Assembly: GCF_006965485.1 (NCBI RefSeq)
Contig: NZ_CP041360.1
Span: 5,932,501 to 5,996,500, forward strand
DNA length: 64,000 bases
Direction: 5' to 3'
DNA from: Spirosoma sp. KCTC 42546
GTDB taxonomy: Bacteria; Bacteroidota; Bacteroidia; Cytophagales; Spirosomataceae
Shown here one piece after another: positions 53,152 to 61,086 of the stretch. Position 1 is the stretch's first letter; each line of letters starts with the position of its first letter. Under the pieces are notes generated by a model, which saw nothing but the letters and a program-made list of their open reading frames with translations, searched no databases and was not told where the DNA came from. The translations under genes and the position numbers were made by a program.

Positions 53152-54101
53152 CTAACACAGACAACGAACTGTTTGGCGTAGTACCCATCATTCCAACACC
53201 ATTCACCGAAAATGAGGAGATCGACGAAGACGCGCTCCGTAGTTTAATTGACTTTGCCATCGACGGTGGTATCAAGGCCGTTTGCCTGCCCGCCTACGCC
53301 AGCGAATTTTACAAACTCACCGACGACGAAAAATTACAGGTTGTTCGGGTGGCGGTAGAACGGGCTGCGGGTCGGTTGAAAATCGTCGCTCAGTCGAACC
53401 ACCCCTCGCTGAAAGTTGCCATCAAACTGGCGCAGGCTAACGTGCAGGCCGGTGCCGACGTTATTTCGCTGGCGGTTCCCCGAATTTTCAGCTTACCCGA
53501 AAACTCCCTGAAAGCCTATCTGTCGGAGTTTTTACAGTCGATTCCGAACACGCCCGTTCTGATTCAGGACTTCAACCCCGGCGGTTCGTCGATCAGCGTA
53601 GGGTTCATCAAAGAGCTGATGGACGAGAATCCGAACTTCAAATACCTGAAGCTGGAAGAACCCCTGTGTGCGCCCAAGTTCGAGCAGATCATTCAGGCCA
53701 CGAACGACAAAATCGGCCTGTTCGAAGGCTGGGGCGGCTTGTACATGCTCGAACTGGTGCCCATTGGTATCCGCGGAGTTATGCCGGGACTGGCCGTCGC
53801 CGATATTCTGCAAAAGATTTTCAGCCTGCGTTCCAGCGGAGAAGATACCAAAGCGTTCGAACTGTTTGAGCGGGTGATGCCGCAGATATTCTTCTCGTTG
53901 CAAAACATGGAATTGTTCCATTATGCCGAAAAAGAACTGTTGGTTGCCCGTGGCGTTTTGAGCAACAGTATCGCCCGAAAAGCTGCCTATATTCCCGATC
54001 CGTCATCGATCAGCTACATCAAGGAGCTAAACCAGCGCATCCTCGACATCGTCAACGACGAAAAGTACGCCATCCGGCCGGTAGAGAACAGCCTTTATTA
54101 A
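53148..54101 (+). CDS. Dihydrodipicolinate synthase/N-acetylneuraminate lyase-family protein
   Basis: 317 residues, (beta/alpha)8 aldolase or dehydratase. Lead-in VVPIIPTPFTENEEID, and the Schiff-base Lys is probably Lys168 in FKYLKLEEP. The conserved Tyr of the Y-N-x-P motif is missing: the position reads LIQDFNPGG (Gln140-Asp141), as in a branch of the family that acts on deoxy-keto sugar acids. The general reaction is aldol cleavage or dehydration of a 2-keto-3-deoxy acid by way of an enamine. With the enolase-type enzyme and SDR in the same operon, a 2-keto-3-deoxy sugar-acid substrate is likely. A sialic-acid-type substrate is possible, but the usual lyase motifs (G-S-T-G-E) are not seen. 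Confidence 0.85.
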   Translation: MTNTDNELFGVVPIIPTPFTENEEIDEDALRSLIDFAIDGGIKAVCLPAYASEFYKLTDDEKLQVVRVAVERAAGRLKIVAQSNHPSLKVAIKLAQANVQAGADVISLAVPRIFSLPENSLKAYLSEFLQSIPNTPVLIQDFNPGGSSISVGFIKELMDENPNFKYLKLEEPLCAPKFEQIIQATNDKIGLFEGWGGLYMLELVPIGIRGVMPGLAVADILQKIFSLRSSGEDTKAFELFERVMPQIFFSLQNMELFHYAEKELLVARGVLSNSIARKAAYIPDPSSISYIKELNQRILDIVNDEKYAIRPVENSLY

Positions 54102-54140
54102 GCTTATCCCCATCGATTTAGACAAAAACGAAAACGTATC

Positions 54141-54884
54141 ATGGGAGAATTTAGTGGACAGGTTGTACTAATTACCGGAGCCGCATCCGGCATTGGGTTG
54201 TCCATCGCACACAAACTACTGACCGAAGGGGCACAGGTTGGCCTGCTCGATTTTAACGAAACAGCTTTACAGCAGGCGTTTGAAAAATATGGCCCGGATG
54301 CCTTGCTCATCGGCATCGACATTACCGATGAAGCTCGGGTAGCACAGGCGGTTTCGCAGGTGCAGGAACAGTTTGGCAAGATTGACGCCCTCATCAATTG
54401 CGTCGGCATTACGGGCGTCACAAACGTACAAAGCCATGAGGTGAGCAGCGAAAACCTGCACAAGGTGTTTGAAGTCAACTTCATGAGCAGTTTCTACACC
54501 TCCAAAGCGGTATTGCCGTTCATGCTGGCCCGCAGTTACGGGCGCATCCTGCACATTGCCTCTATTGCGGGCAAAGAAGGGAACGCCGGTATGCTGGCCT
54601 ATTCAGCCTCGAAAGCCGCCGTGATCTGCATGGCGAAGGTGCAGGGGAAAGAGTACGCCGAGAAAGGCATCACGGTCAACGCGCTGGCCCCGGCGGTGAT
54701 TCAAACGCCCCTGGTCGATGCCATGCCCGAGGTACAGGTTAAGTACATGACCGATAAAATTCCAATGAAACGTTGTGGTACACTCGATGAAGCCGCTAAC
54801 CTGGCCGCTTACATCGTATCGCCCAAGAACAGTTTCACTACCGGTTTCACCTTCGATTTATCGGGGGGACGGGCCACATATTAG
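54141..54884 (+). CDS. SDR-family dehydrogenase
   Basis: 247 residues, classical short-chain dehydrogenase. TGAASGIG (about 13-20), Asp at the end of strand 2 (LLDFN, predicting NAD preference), NCVG in place of the usual NAG, Ser in IASIAG and YSASK with catalytic Tyr and Lys. C-terminal FTTGFTFDLSGGRATY. It probably oxidises a sugar or sugar acid hydroxyl. It is 39 bases after the aldolase-type gene and is the last of the tightly packed set; a palindrome follows its stop at once. Confidence 0.92.
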   Translation: MGEFSGQVVLITGAASGIGLSIAHKLLTEGAQVGLLDFNETALQQAFEKYGPDALLIGIDITDEARVAQAVSQVQEQFGKIDALINCVGITGVTNVQSHEVSSENLHKVFEVNFMSSFYTSKAVLPFMLARSYGRILHIASIAGKEGNAGMLAYSASKAAVICMAKVQGKEYAEKGITVNALAPAVIQTPLVDAMPEVQVKYMTDKIPMKRCGTLDEAANLAAYIVSPKNSFTTGFTFDLSGGRATY

Positions 54885-54892
54885 GTTGGTTC

Positions 54893-54925
54893 AATATGGC
54901 ACGGGCAATTGCTCGTGCCCATATT
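54893..54925. repeat. Palindromic hairpin after the SDR gene
   Basis: AATATGGCACGGGCAATTGC... pairs with ...CTCGTGCCCATATT, 33 bases in total with one bulge and one mismatch. It starts 8 bases after the stop of the SDR gene and is followed by the larger repeat at 54934. Confidence 0.75.
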
Positions 54926-54933
54926 ATCCTGGC

Positions 54934-55053
54934 CTGGCGCGAGCATTGGCTCGTGTCCACAATTTCGTCAGTATTTACTGACGCCTTGACAATTCTATAC
55001 ATGCGTCAGTAAATACTGACGAAATTATGGACACGAGCCAATGCTCGCGCCAG
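54934..55053. repeat. 50-bp inverted repeat before the GH20 gene
   Basis: Arms 54934-54983 and 55004-55053, 49 of 50 positions paired, 20-base loop. Nested inside each arm is a second palindrome around CGTCAGTATTTACTGACG. The right arm ends 13 bases before the GH20 start codon. Likely a strong RNA structure that separates the metabolic genes from the hydrolase genes, or a repeat element. Confidence 0.93.
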
Positions 55054-55066
55054 CTAACCAGACATC

Positions 55067-57133
55067 ATGAAAAACTTCTGGATCAGTTGTATTATCGTTT
55101 TTTCCTGGCTAGGCGCAGTTTCGGCGCAGCAACGTCCTGTATTGCTGCCAGCACCGCAGTCCATTTACTACGGGCAGGGGGAATTGCCTGTCCAGAACCT
55201 GACGGTGTACGTACCGTCCAACGCAACAGCCGATGTCGTCTTTGCGCTGAGTCAGCTTAGGAAATTACTTGCTGAACGCAGTGGAAAACCCGTACTGGTG
55301 AGCCCATCGGCAACGGCATCAACTATTCGGTATTCGGTTAAATCAGCCGGTCAGGAATTACCGGGCACCAACGAGGCTACCAACGGAAATACCCGCGAGC
55401 ACTACACGCTGACCATCACCCAAAAAGGCATCGACATTACCGCCCAAACCTCAACGGGACTGTACTACGCCGTACAAACGATTCGGCAATTGATTCAGGG
55501 CGAGGGTACGAAGGCCTCGCTTCCTCTCGTCACGATCAGCGACCAGCCCAAACTGGCTTACCGGGGCGTAATGATGGATTTTGCGCATGGCGGATTGCTG
55601 ACGGTCGATGAAATCAAAAAGCAGATCGACTTTTTGGCCCGCTGGAAAACCAACCAATATTACTTCTACAACGAGGTTAGCATTCAACTGGACGGCTATT
55701 CGACGCTGAATTACAAGGCGAATTATTCGCAGGCGCAAATCAAAACGATCATTGCCTACGCCCGCGAGCGGCACATGGATGTGATTCCGTTCGTCAATTT
55801 CTACGGACACCTGCATGAGCTGATTCGCAACGAGAAATACGCGTCGCTGGCCATCGGTCACTACGGCCATGAAATGGACCCACGTAATCCGGCCGTGCAA
55901 ACCCTGCTGAAAAACTGGATCAAGCAATACACAACGTTGTTCCAGAGTCCGTTCATTCATGTCGGCTTCGACGAAACCTGGGAAACCAAGCGGCTGGCCG
56001 GTTCGTCTCCCACAAAACTGGACCCCGAATCCCTGTATATCCAGCAGCTCAGTTTCGTGAGCAACGAGTTCAAACAGTACGGTAAAACGCTGTTGGCCTG
56101 GACGGATATGAACGCGTTTTACCCGAATATTCTAGCCAAATTTCCCAAAGATGTCATCCCGGTTATCTGGGAATATTCGCCCGATACAACCGCTATCAAC
56201 AACTACTTAAATCCAGTTCTGAAGGAAAAGAAACCGTTTTTTATTCAACCCGCCGTTTCGGGCTGGGGGCATATTTACCCCTCTGCCAACTATACCTACG
56301 AAAACATAAACCTCTGCCTGAAAGCGGGCCTTCAGCACAACACGCTCGGCTTTATCACTTCCGTCTGGACCGATTCTGTCGAACCCTTTGTTCGGGCTTC
56401 CTGGCTGTTTATGGCCTATGGCTGCATTGCGGCCTGGCAGGGCACTGTGCCCGATAAGACCACCTTTGCCGGACACTATAGCGCGGTCGTTTACCCGGCC
56501 CTAGCGCAGGATATGCAGGCCGCTTTCGACCATATCGCAACGGCCGGTCAGTACCTCGAAAAGTGCCTGGGCAAGAACACCCAAAGCCTACCTCGGGGCA
56601 CCCTCGTGGAAAGCTGGTCGAATCCATTTTCGGCCTATTATCTGGCCAACACCAACGAACACAAGGCCGATTTTGAGCAGGTTCGTACGCACACGGAGGA
56701 AGCACAGGCACGGCTTATCAGTGCGCTTCAGGCGGCAAGTCCAGCCGACACCAGTTTCATTCAGTCGATGCTGGTATCGGCCCGGCTGATCAACTATTCG
56801 GCCAGTCGGTTTTTGTGGGCCAAAGCCATTACAGATCGCTGGAACGATGGAATGATGGCCCAAAAGAAGGATGATTACGTATTCTATGATCTGACGTATC
56901 CCTGCCACAGCCTGCTGGTCGATGCCATGGACGAAACGGGTGAACTCAAGCAAGCCTATGCACAGGCCTGGCTCTCGGAGAATATGCCGTACCGACTAAA
57001 TACCATGCTGGGACGCTTCGATGTCGATTTTGGGCTCTGGCGAAAGCTGCATCTGAAACTACTGGACTATAAGATTCAGAAGAAGACTGAACCCCTGAAA
57101 TCCTTTGAACTGCTCTTTACCCCCGACTTTTAA
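55067..57133 (+). CDS. Glycoside hydrolase family 20 beta-N-acetylhexosaminidase
   Basis: 688 residues. Signal peptide 1-20 (AVSAQ). An N-terminal GH20b-like domain (25-150: RPVLLPAPQSIYYGQGELPV). TIM barrel from YRGVMMDFAHGG (165-176) with the catalytic Asp-Glu pair D302-E303 in HVGFDETWE; VSIQLDGYSTL replaces the more common HWHLTDDQ-like strand. Retaining GH20 enzymes remove terminal beta-linked GlcNAc or GalNAc by substrate-assisted catalysis. About 200 extra helical residues form the C-terminus (from TTFAGHYSAVVYPAL). Exported to the periplasm or surface, it would trim what the SusC/SusD pair imports. It follows the large palindrome at 54934. Confidence 0.87.
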   Translation: MKNFWISCIIVFSWLGAVSAQQRPVLLPAPQSIYYGQGELPVQNLTVYVPSNATADVVFALSQLRKLLAERSGKPVLVSPSATASTIRYSVKSAGQELPGTNEATNGNTREHYTLTITQKGIDITAQTSTGLYYAVQTIRQLIQGEGTKASLPLVTISDQPKLAYRGVMMDFAHGGLLTVDEIKKQIDFLARWKTNQYYFYNEVSIQLDGYSTLNYKANYSQAQIKTIIAYARERHMDVIPFVNFYGHLHELIRNEKYASLAIGHYGHEMDPRNPAVQTLLKNWIKQYTTLFQSPFIHVGFDETWETKRLAGSSPTKLDPESLYIQQLSFVSNEFKQYGKTLLAWTDMNAFYPNILAKFPKDVIPVIWEYSPDTTAINNYLNPVLKEKKPFFIQPAVSGWGHIYPSANYTYENINLCLKAGLQHNTLGFITSVWTDSVEPFVRASWLFMAYGCIAAWQGTVPDKTTFAGHYSAVVYPALAQDMQAAFDHIATAGQYLEKCLGKNTQSLPRGTLVESWSNPFSAYYLANTNEHKADFEQVRTHTEEAQARLISALQAASPADTSFIQSMLVSARLINYSASRFLWAKAITDRWNDGMMAQKKDDYVFYDLTYPCHSLLVDAMDETGELKQAYAQAWLSENMPYRLNTMLGRFDVDFGLWRKLHLKLLDYKIQKKTEPLKSFELLFTPDF

Positions 57134-57195
57134 CAAAAAATGGAACGCTGATTTTTATGAATTGCCTTTAGATCAGTATCTAGTTGCTCCAGCCC

Positions 57196-57273
57196 ATTTT
57201 ACCCCTGAATCCCCTGAAGGGGACTTAGCTCACACTTAGACAAAGTCCCCTTCAGGGGATTTAGGGGTAAAAT
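57196..57273. repeat. 31-bp inverted repeat between the GH20 gene and the next
   Basis: Arms 57196-57226 and 57243-57273, 30 of 31 positions paired, 16-base loop. The arm reads ATTTTACCCCTGAATCCCCT then GAAGGGGACTT and contains CCCCTGAAGGGG, itself a palindrome. Such (T)CCCCTGAAGGGGA elements look like a dispersed repeat, but only one copy lies in this window. Confidence 0.88.
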
Positions 57274-57306
57274 AGCCTAAATAGCTCTATTATCTAGTCA
57301 ACCACC

Positions 57307-58383
57307 ATGAACAATATCCAGTTCTTAAACCCTATTGATGGCGATATGCTGCATGCCCGTGATGGTGTGACAACAGCTGATGGCTTGGAAATTGATATAC
57401 AGGTGTCCGCGCCCTCGTCTCATTATCTAACCATCAATGGAATCGGGACGAGTTATAAGCAGGGCGTCTTTTCGGGGAAAGTGCGGTTGAATCAGTATGC
57501 CAATACGATTACCGTTCACGACTGCACCACCGCCGAGACTAAGTCGATTCAGGTGTACTGGCTACCGAATTTTGCGAGCCACTATCGCCTGTCGATCGAC
57601 GATAACATCTGGTTTCTGCGGGATATTTATCAACAGAAAGACAACTATCAGTCGCTGTTCGATAATCCCTATCTGGGATTTTTGAAGCAGGTTCATACCA
57701 CCTACGGCACTAAAATTCACCTCAACCTTTTTTACCAGACGGAGGGCTTCAACCTATCGCAGTTTCCCGACCGTTTCAAGGCAGAATGGCAGGCGAATGC
57801 CGATTGGCTTCGACTGAGTTTCCATGCCTGGGGTGAATTCCCTGACCGACCCTACCAGCAGGCTGGCTATGAGCAGGTGAAGCACGATTGCGCCATCGTA
57901 AAAGAGCAGATTCTACGATTTGCGGGCGAGGCTGTGATGGGTCCCGTAACAACGCTGCATTGGGGAGAAGCTACGGTTGAAGGCTCGCGGGCCCTGCGCG
58001 ACGCGGGCTACATCGGGCAATTGGGCTATTTCAACGTCGATGATGAGTTGCCCCCCGTTTCGTACTACCTCAACGTGGAGCAACGACGGCACATGAAAAA
58101 ACGGTTTGTCTGGCACGATAATCAGGAAGACATCACTTTCATTCGGAGCAGTATCGTCATCGACAAAACAGAGTTACCCGACATTGTTCCATTCCTGGAT
58201 AACTACGCGAACCAGCCATCGGGCCTGCCGCCTTTTGTCGATTTACTCGTTCACGAACAATATTTCTACCCCTTTTACGAAGCCTATCAACCCGACTTCC
58301 GGGATCGCATTCTAACAGCGGTGAAATGGGCTACCGATAAGGGGTATACGCCCGCCTTTTTGGGTGAGGCATTATTTAATTAA
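57307..58383 (+). CDS. NodB-fold (polysaccharide-deacetylase-like) protein
   Basis: 358 residues, no signal peptide, so cytoplasmic. Residues 1-95 form a beta-sandwich-like N-terminal part (NPIDGDMLHARDGVTTADG). From residue 97 the sequence RLSIDDNIWFLRDI carries the Asp-Asp of a NodB-type fold, followed by IHLNLFYQTEGFNLSQ, LRLSFHAWGEFPDRPY with a His in the metal-site position, and VTTLHWGEATVEGSRALRDAGY. This family of unknown function is widespread in Bacteroidota and Firmicutes; I know of no defined substrate. From context it might deacetylate or otherwise alter an amino sugar. It sits between two glycosidase genes and is bounded by inverted repeats. Confidence 0.7.
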   Translation: MNNIQFLNPIDGDMLHARDGVTTADGLEIDIQVSAPSSHYLTINGIGTSYKQGVFSGKVRLNQYANTITVHDCTTAETKSIQVYWLPNFASHYRLSIDDNIWFLRDIYQQKDNYQSLFDNPYLGFLKQVHTTYGTKIHLNLFYQTEGFNLSQFPDRFKAEWQANADWLRLSFHAWGEFPDRPYQQAGYEQVKHDCAIVKEQILRFAGEAVMGPVTTLHWGEATVEGSRALRDAGYIGQLGYFNVDDELPPVSYYLNVEQRRHMKKRFVWHDNQEDITFIRSSIVIDKTELPDIVPFLDNYANQPSGLPPFVDLLVHEQYFYPFYEAYQPDFRDRILTAVKWATDKGYTPAFLGEALFN

Positions 58384-58454
58384 TAATGGATAATGAGTAA
58401 TGGAGTACAAGCAGTCTGTTTATCCCCAATTATCCATTTTACATTATCCATTAT
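58383..58454. repeat. Inverted repeat before the GH109 gene
   Basis: Outer arms ATAATGGATAATG (58383-58395) and CATTATCCATTAT (58442-58454), 13 of 13 paired, with weaker pairing inside. The left arm starts at the stop codon of the preceding gene. Confidence 0.75.
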
Positions 58455-58466
58455 AAATTATGTTTT

Positions 58467-59888
58467 ATGGAAAACACGCGAAGAAATTTCTTAAAAACGG
58501 CAGGACTCAGCGGTTTGAGCCTGGTAGCCGCCAGCCCCTTTGCCGCCTACGCAACAACGCCTGAAGAACTGGAAGTCATTGGCGAACAGGCCACTAGAAC
58601 CCCTCCGCAGGTTTTTAACATGAGTGGGTATGCGGCCCCGAAGCTCGATGTTGTTCGCATTGGATTTGTGGGGATCGGGAACCGGGGCATGGGGGCCGTG
58701 GAGCGGATGAATAAAATCGAAGGTGTTGAGATTAAAGCCCTGTGCGACCTTCGGCCGGAGCGGGTGAACCTGGCACTCAAGAAAATAGAAGCCAATGGCC
58801 ACCGCCCACAGCTCTATTCGGGTAGTGCCGATGCCTGGAAAAAACTCTGCGAACGAACCGACCTCGACCTCATTTACATCGTGACGCCCTGGGCCTTGCA
58901 CACGCCCATTGCGGTGTTTTCCATGAATCATGGCAAGCACGTTTGTGTGGAAGTCCCAGCGGCTAAAACCCTCGAAGAGTGCTGGCAACTGGTCGAAACA
59001 TCGGAGCGCACCAAAAAGCACTGCATGATGACCGAAAACTGCTGCTACGACTTCACGGAGTTGCTAACGCTGAACATGGCGCGGCACGGTTTCTTCGGGG
59101 AAATAGCCCATTGCGAAGGGGCGTATATTCACAATCTACAGGAACTGGTCTTCTCAAAAGAGCACTTCTACCAGATGTGGGAGTTGGATGAAATGTACAA
59201 ACGTACCGGTAACCTCTACCCTACCCACGGACTGGGGCCCATCTGTCAGGTGCTGAACATCAACCGGGGCGATCAGATGGATTATCTGGTCTCGATGTCT
59301 AGTAATGATTTTGTGCTGGGTAACATGGCCAAAGAACTAGCTGCCAAGGACGACTTCTACAAACCCTACGCCGGAAAGCCCTACAACGGCAACATGAGTA
59401 CGACCACCATCCGAACCAAAAAGGGGAAGACGATCATGGTGCAGTACGACGTATCGTCCCCCCGGCCGTATTCACGTATTCAACTGGTTAGCGGCACCAA
59501 AGGGGTAGCGCTAAAATACCCCGAACCCGCCCGCTATTCCACAGGTCACGAGTGGATGAGCGAGAAGGAGATCAAAGCCCTTGAAGAAAAATACATGCCC
59601 CCCATCGTGAAGAAAATGGGCGAAGTGGCCAAGAACGTGGGCGGTCATGGCGGCATGGATTTCCTGATGGACTGGCGTACGATCGACTGCCTTCGAAACG
59701 GTCTTCCGCTCGATCAGGATGTATATGACGCGGCCTTGTGGAGTTCGGCTGGGCCCTTAAGTGCCTGGTCGGTAGCCCATCGGTCCAATTCGATTGATGT
59801 GCCCGATTTTACCGGCGGTTCCTGGCAAAAGAACACACCCGTCGACATTTCGATGACCAAGGGTGGAAATACACAGGCAAAAGTGTAG
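58467..59888 (+). CDS. GH109-type Gfo/Idh/MocA protein (probable alpha-N-acetylgalactosaminidase)
   Basis: 473 residues. Tat signal (TRRNFLKTAGLSGLS, residues 4-18). NAD-binding motif GFVGIGNRGMG (66-76), ALCDLRPERV, EVPAAKTLEE (162-171), then the GH109 signatures TENCCYDFTELLTLNMAR (189-206), GAYIHNL, NLYPTHGLGP (249-258), NINRGDQMDYLVSMSS. These last motifs are highly typical of family GH109, which uses a bound NAD to cleave alpha-GalNAc by transient oxidation and elimination. I therefore prefer GH109 over a generic dehydrogenase. Tat export carries the folded NAD-loaded enzyme to the periplasm. Together with GH20 it points to a GalNAc- or GlcNAc-containing substrate. Confidence 0.9.
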   Translation: MENTRRNFLKTAGLSGLSLVAASPFAAYATTPEELEVIGEQATRTPPQVFNMSGYAAPKLDVVRIGFVGIGNRGMGAVERMNKIEGVEIKALCDLRPERVNLALKKIEANGHRPQLYSGSADAWKKLCERTDLDLIYIVTPWALHTPIAVFSMNHGKHVCVEVPAAKTLEECWQLVETSERTKKHCMMTENCCYDFTELLTLNMARHGFFGEIAHCEGAYIHNLQELVFSKEHFYQMWELDEMYKRTGNLYPTHGLGPICQVLNINRGDQMDYLVSMSSNDFVLGNMAKELAAKDDFYKPYAGKPYNGNMSTTTIRTKKGKTIMVQYDVSSPRPYSRIQLVSGTKGVALKYPEPARYSTGHEWMSEKEIKALEEKYMPPIVKKMGEVAKNVGGHGGMDFLMDWRTIDCLRNGLPLDQDVYDAALWSSAGPLSAWSVAHRSNSIDVPDFTGGSWQKNTPVDISMTKGGNTQAKV

Positions 59889-59926
59889 GTTTCCTTGGTG
59901 ATAACAGTGATGTCGGGCAGGTTCCA

Positions 59927-60045
59927 GTGGTGTCAGGTTCTTAAACCTGACTCGCGAGGTTTCTCAAAACCTCGTGAATACTATTTATAATAGAGGAGGT
60001 TTTGAGAAACCTCACGTGTCGGGTTCTTAAACCCGACACCACCAC
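59927..60045. repeat. Dispersed palindromic repeat, copy B (complete mirror pair)
   Basis: Left arm 59927-59973 (GTGGTGTCAGGTTCTTAAAC ... CAAAACCTC) and right arm 59996-60045 (GAGGTTTTGAGAAACCTCAC ... CCACCAC) are near-perfect reverse complements. Each arm also contains two small palindromes. The left arm matches copy A at 43089-43135. Confidence 0.88.
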
Positions 60046-60066
60046 AAGTTTTAATATCCTAAATCC

Positions 60067-61068
60067 ATGACTACCAGTCGACGAACATTTTTGAAACAGA
60101 CATCCCAAAGTTGCGCGGCTTTGCTGCTGGCCCCTACGCTGCTCCGGGCCAGACCAACGGTGGCAACCGGCAAACGGGTGGGTATTATTGGGCTGGATAC
60201 CTCGCACAGTACAGCCTTTGTCAAGGCCCTCAACGGCCCGGATGCCAATGCCAGTTTCCTGGGCTATAAAGTCGTGGTGGCTTATCCGCAGGGCAGTAAA
60301 GATATCGAGAGTAGCACCTCGCGCGTTCCGGCCTACACGGAAGAAGTAAAAAAGCAGAACGTCGAAATCGTCAGCTCCATCAGCGACTTACTTAAAAAAG
60401 TTGACGTGGTGTTGCTGGAAACCAACGATGGTCGGCTGCATCTGGAACAGGCCTTGCAGGTATTGAAGGCAGGCAAACGCGTGTTTATCGACAAACCCGT
60501 TGCGGCTTCGTTAGCCGATGCCATCGCCATTTTCGAAGCTTCTAAAAAATACAACATTCCCCTGTTTTCGGCCTCGTCGCTTCGGCACATCAAAGGCATT
60601 GAAAAAGTAGACAAAAGCAAGGTCGTGGGGGCCGATACGTTTAGTCCCGCCGTTCTCGAAAAGACCCATCCCGATTTTTACTGGTACGGCATTCATGGAG
60701 TTGAAACGCTTTACACCGTTATGGGCACGGGCTGCAAACAGGTGGTTCGCGTGCATACCGACGGCACCGACATTATTGTAGGCACCTGGGCCGATGGGCG
60801 CGTTGGCACCGTTCGCGGTACCCGCACGGGCAAGCACGATTACGGCGGTACGGTGTTTACCCAAACGGGCAATCTTGTACTAGGCCCCTACGGTGGTTAT
60901 GAACCGCTTTTGCAGGACATTATTACCTATTACGAGACAGGAGAGGTGCCCGTTACACCCGAAGAAACCATCGAGATTTTTGCCTTTATGGAAGCAGCGG
61001 ATGAAAGCAAGCGTCGCGGGGGTGTTGCCGTTACCCTCGAAAGTGTACTGGCGAAAGCGAAGAAATAA
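60067..61068 (+). CDS. Tat-exported Gfo/Idh/MocA-family protein
   Basis: 333 residues. Twin-arginine signal (TSRRTFLKQ, residues 3-11, with hydrophobic run LLLAPTLL). Rossmann start RVGIIGLDTSHSTAF (about 37-51), the family EKP-like IDKPVAASLADAIA (about 140-153), and GIHGVETLYTVMGTG. The GLDTSHS variation is typical of a subgroup of unknown function. It lacks the GH109 signatures seen in the 58467 protein. It probably acts on a sugar or cyclitol in the periplasm with a bound nicotinamide cofactor. It is followed after 18 bases by the DegT gene and is likely co-transcribed with it. Confidence 0.85.
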   Translation: MTTSRRTFLKQTSQSCAALLLAPTLLRARPTVATGKRVGIIGLDTSHSTAFVKALNGPDANASFLGYKVVVAYPQGSKDIESSTSRVPAYTEEVKKQNVEIVSSISDLLKKVDVVLLETNDGRLHLEQALQVLKAGKRVFIDKPVAASLADAIAIFEASKKYNIPLFSASSLRHIKGIEKVDKSKVVGADTFSPAVLEKTHPDFYWYGIHGVETLYTVMGTGCKQVVRVHTDGTDIIVGTWADGRVGTVRGTRTGKHDYGGTVFTQTGNLVLGPYGGYEPLLQDIITYYETGEVPVTPEETIEIFAFMEAADESKRRGGVAVTLESVLAKAKK

Positions 61069-61086
61069 CCTCAAAAACTCAAGATC

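Noticed and set aside
53148..54101. Sialic-acid lyase (nanA)
   Set aside because: The family fold fits, but the active-site motif differs and no sialidase, ManNAc kinase or epimerase gene is in the window.
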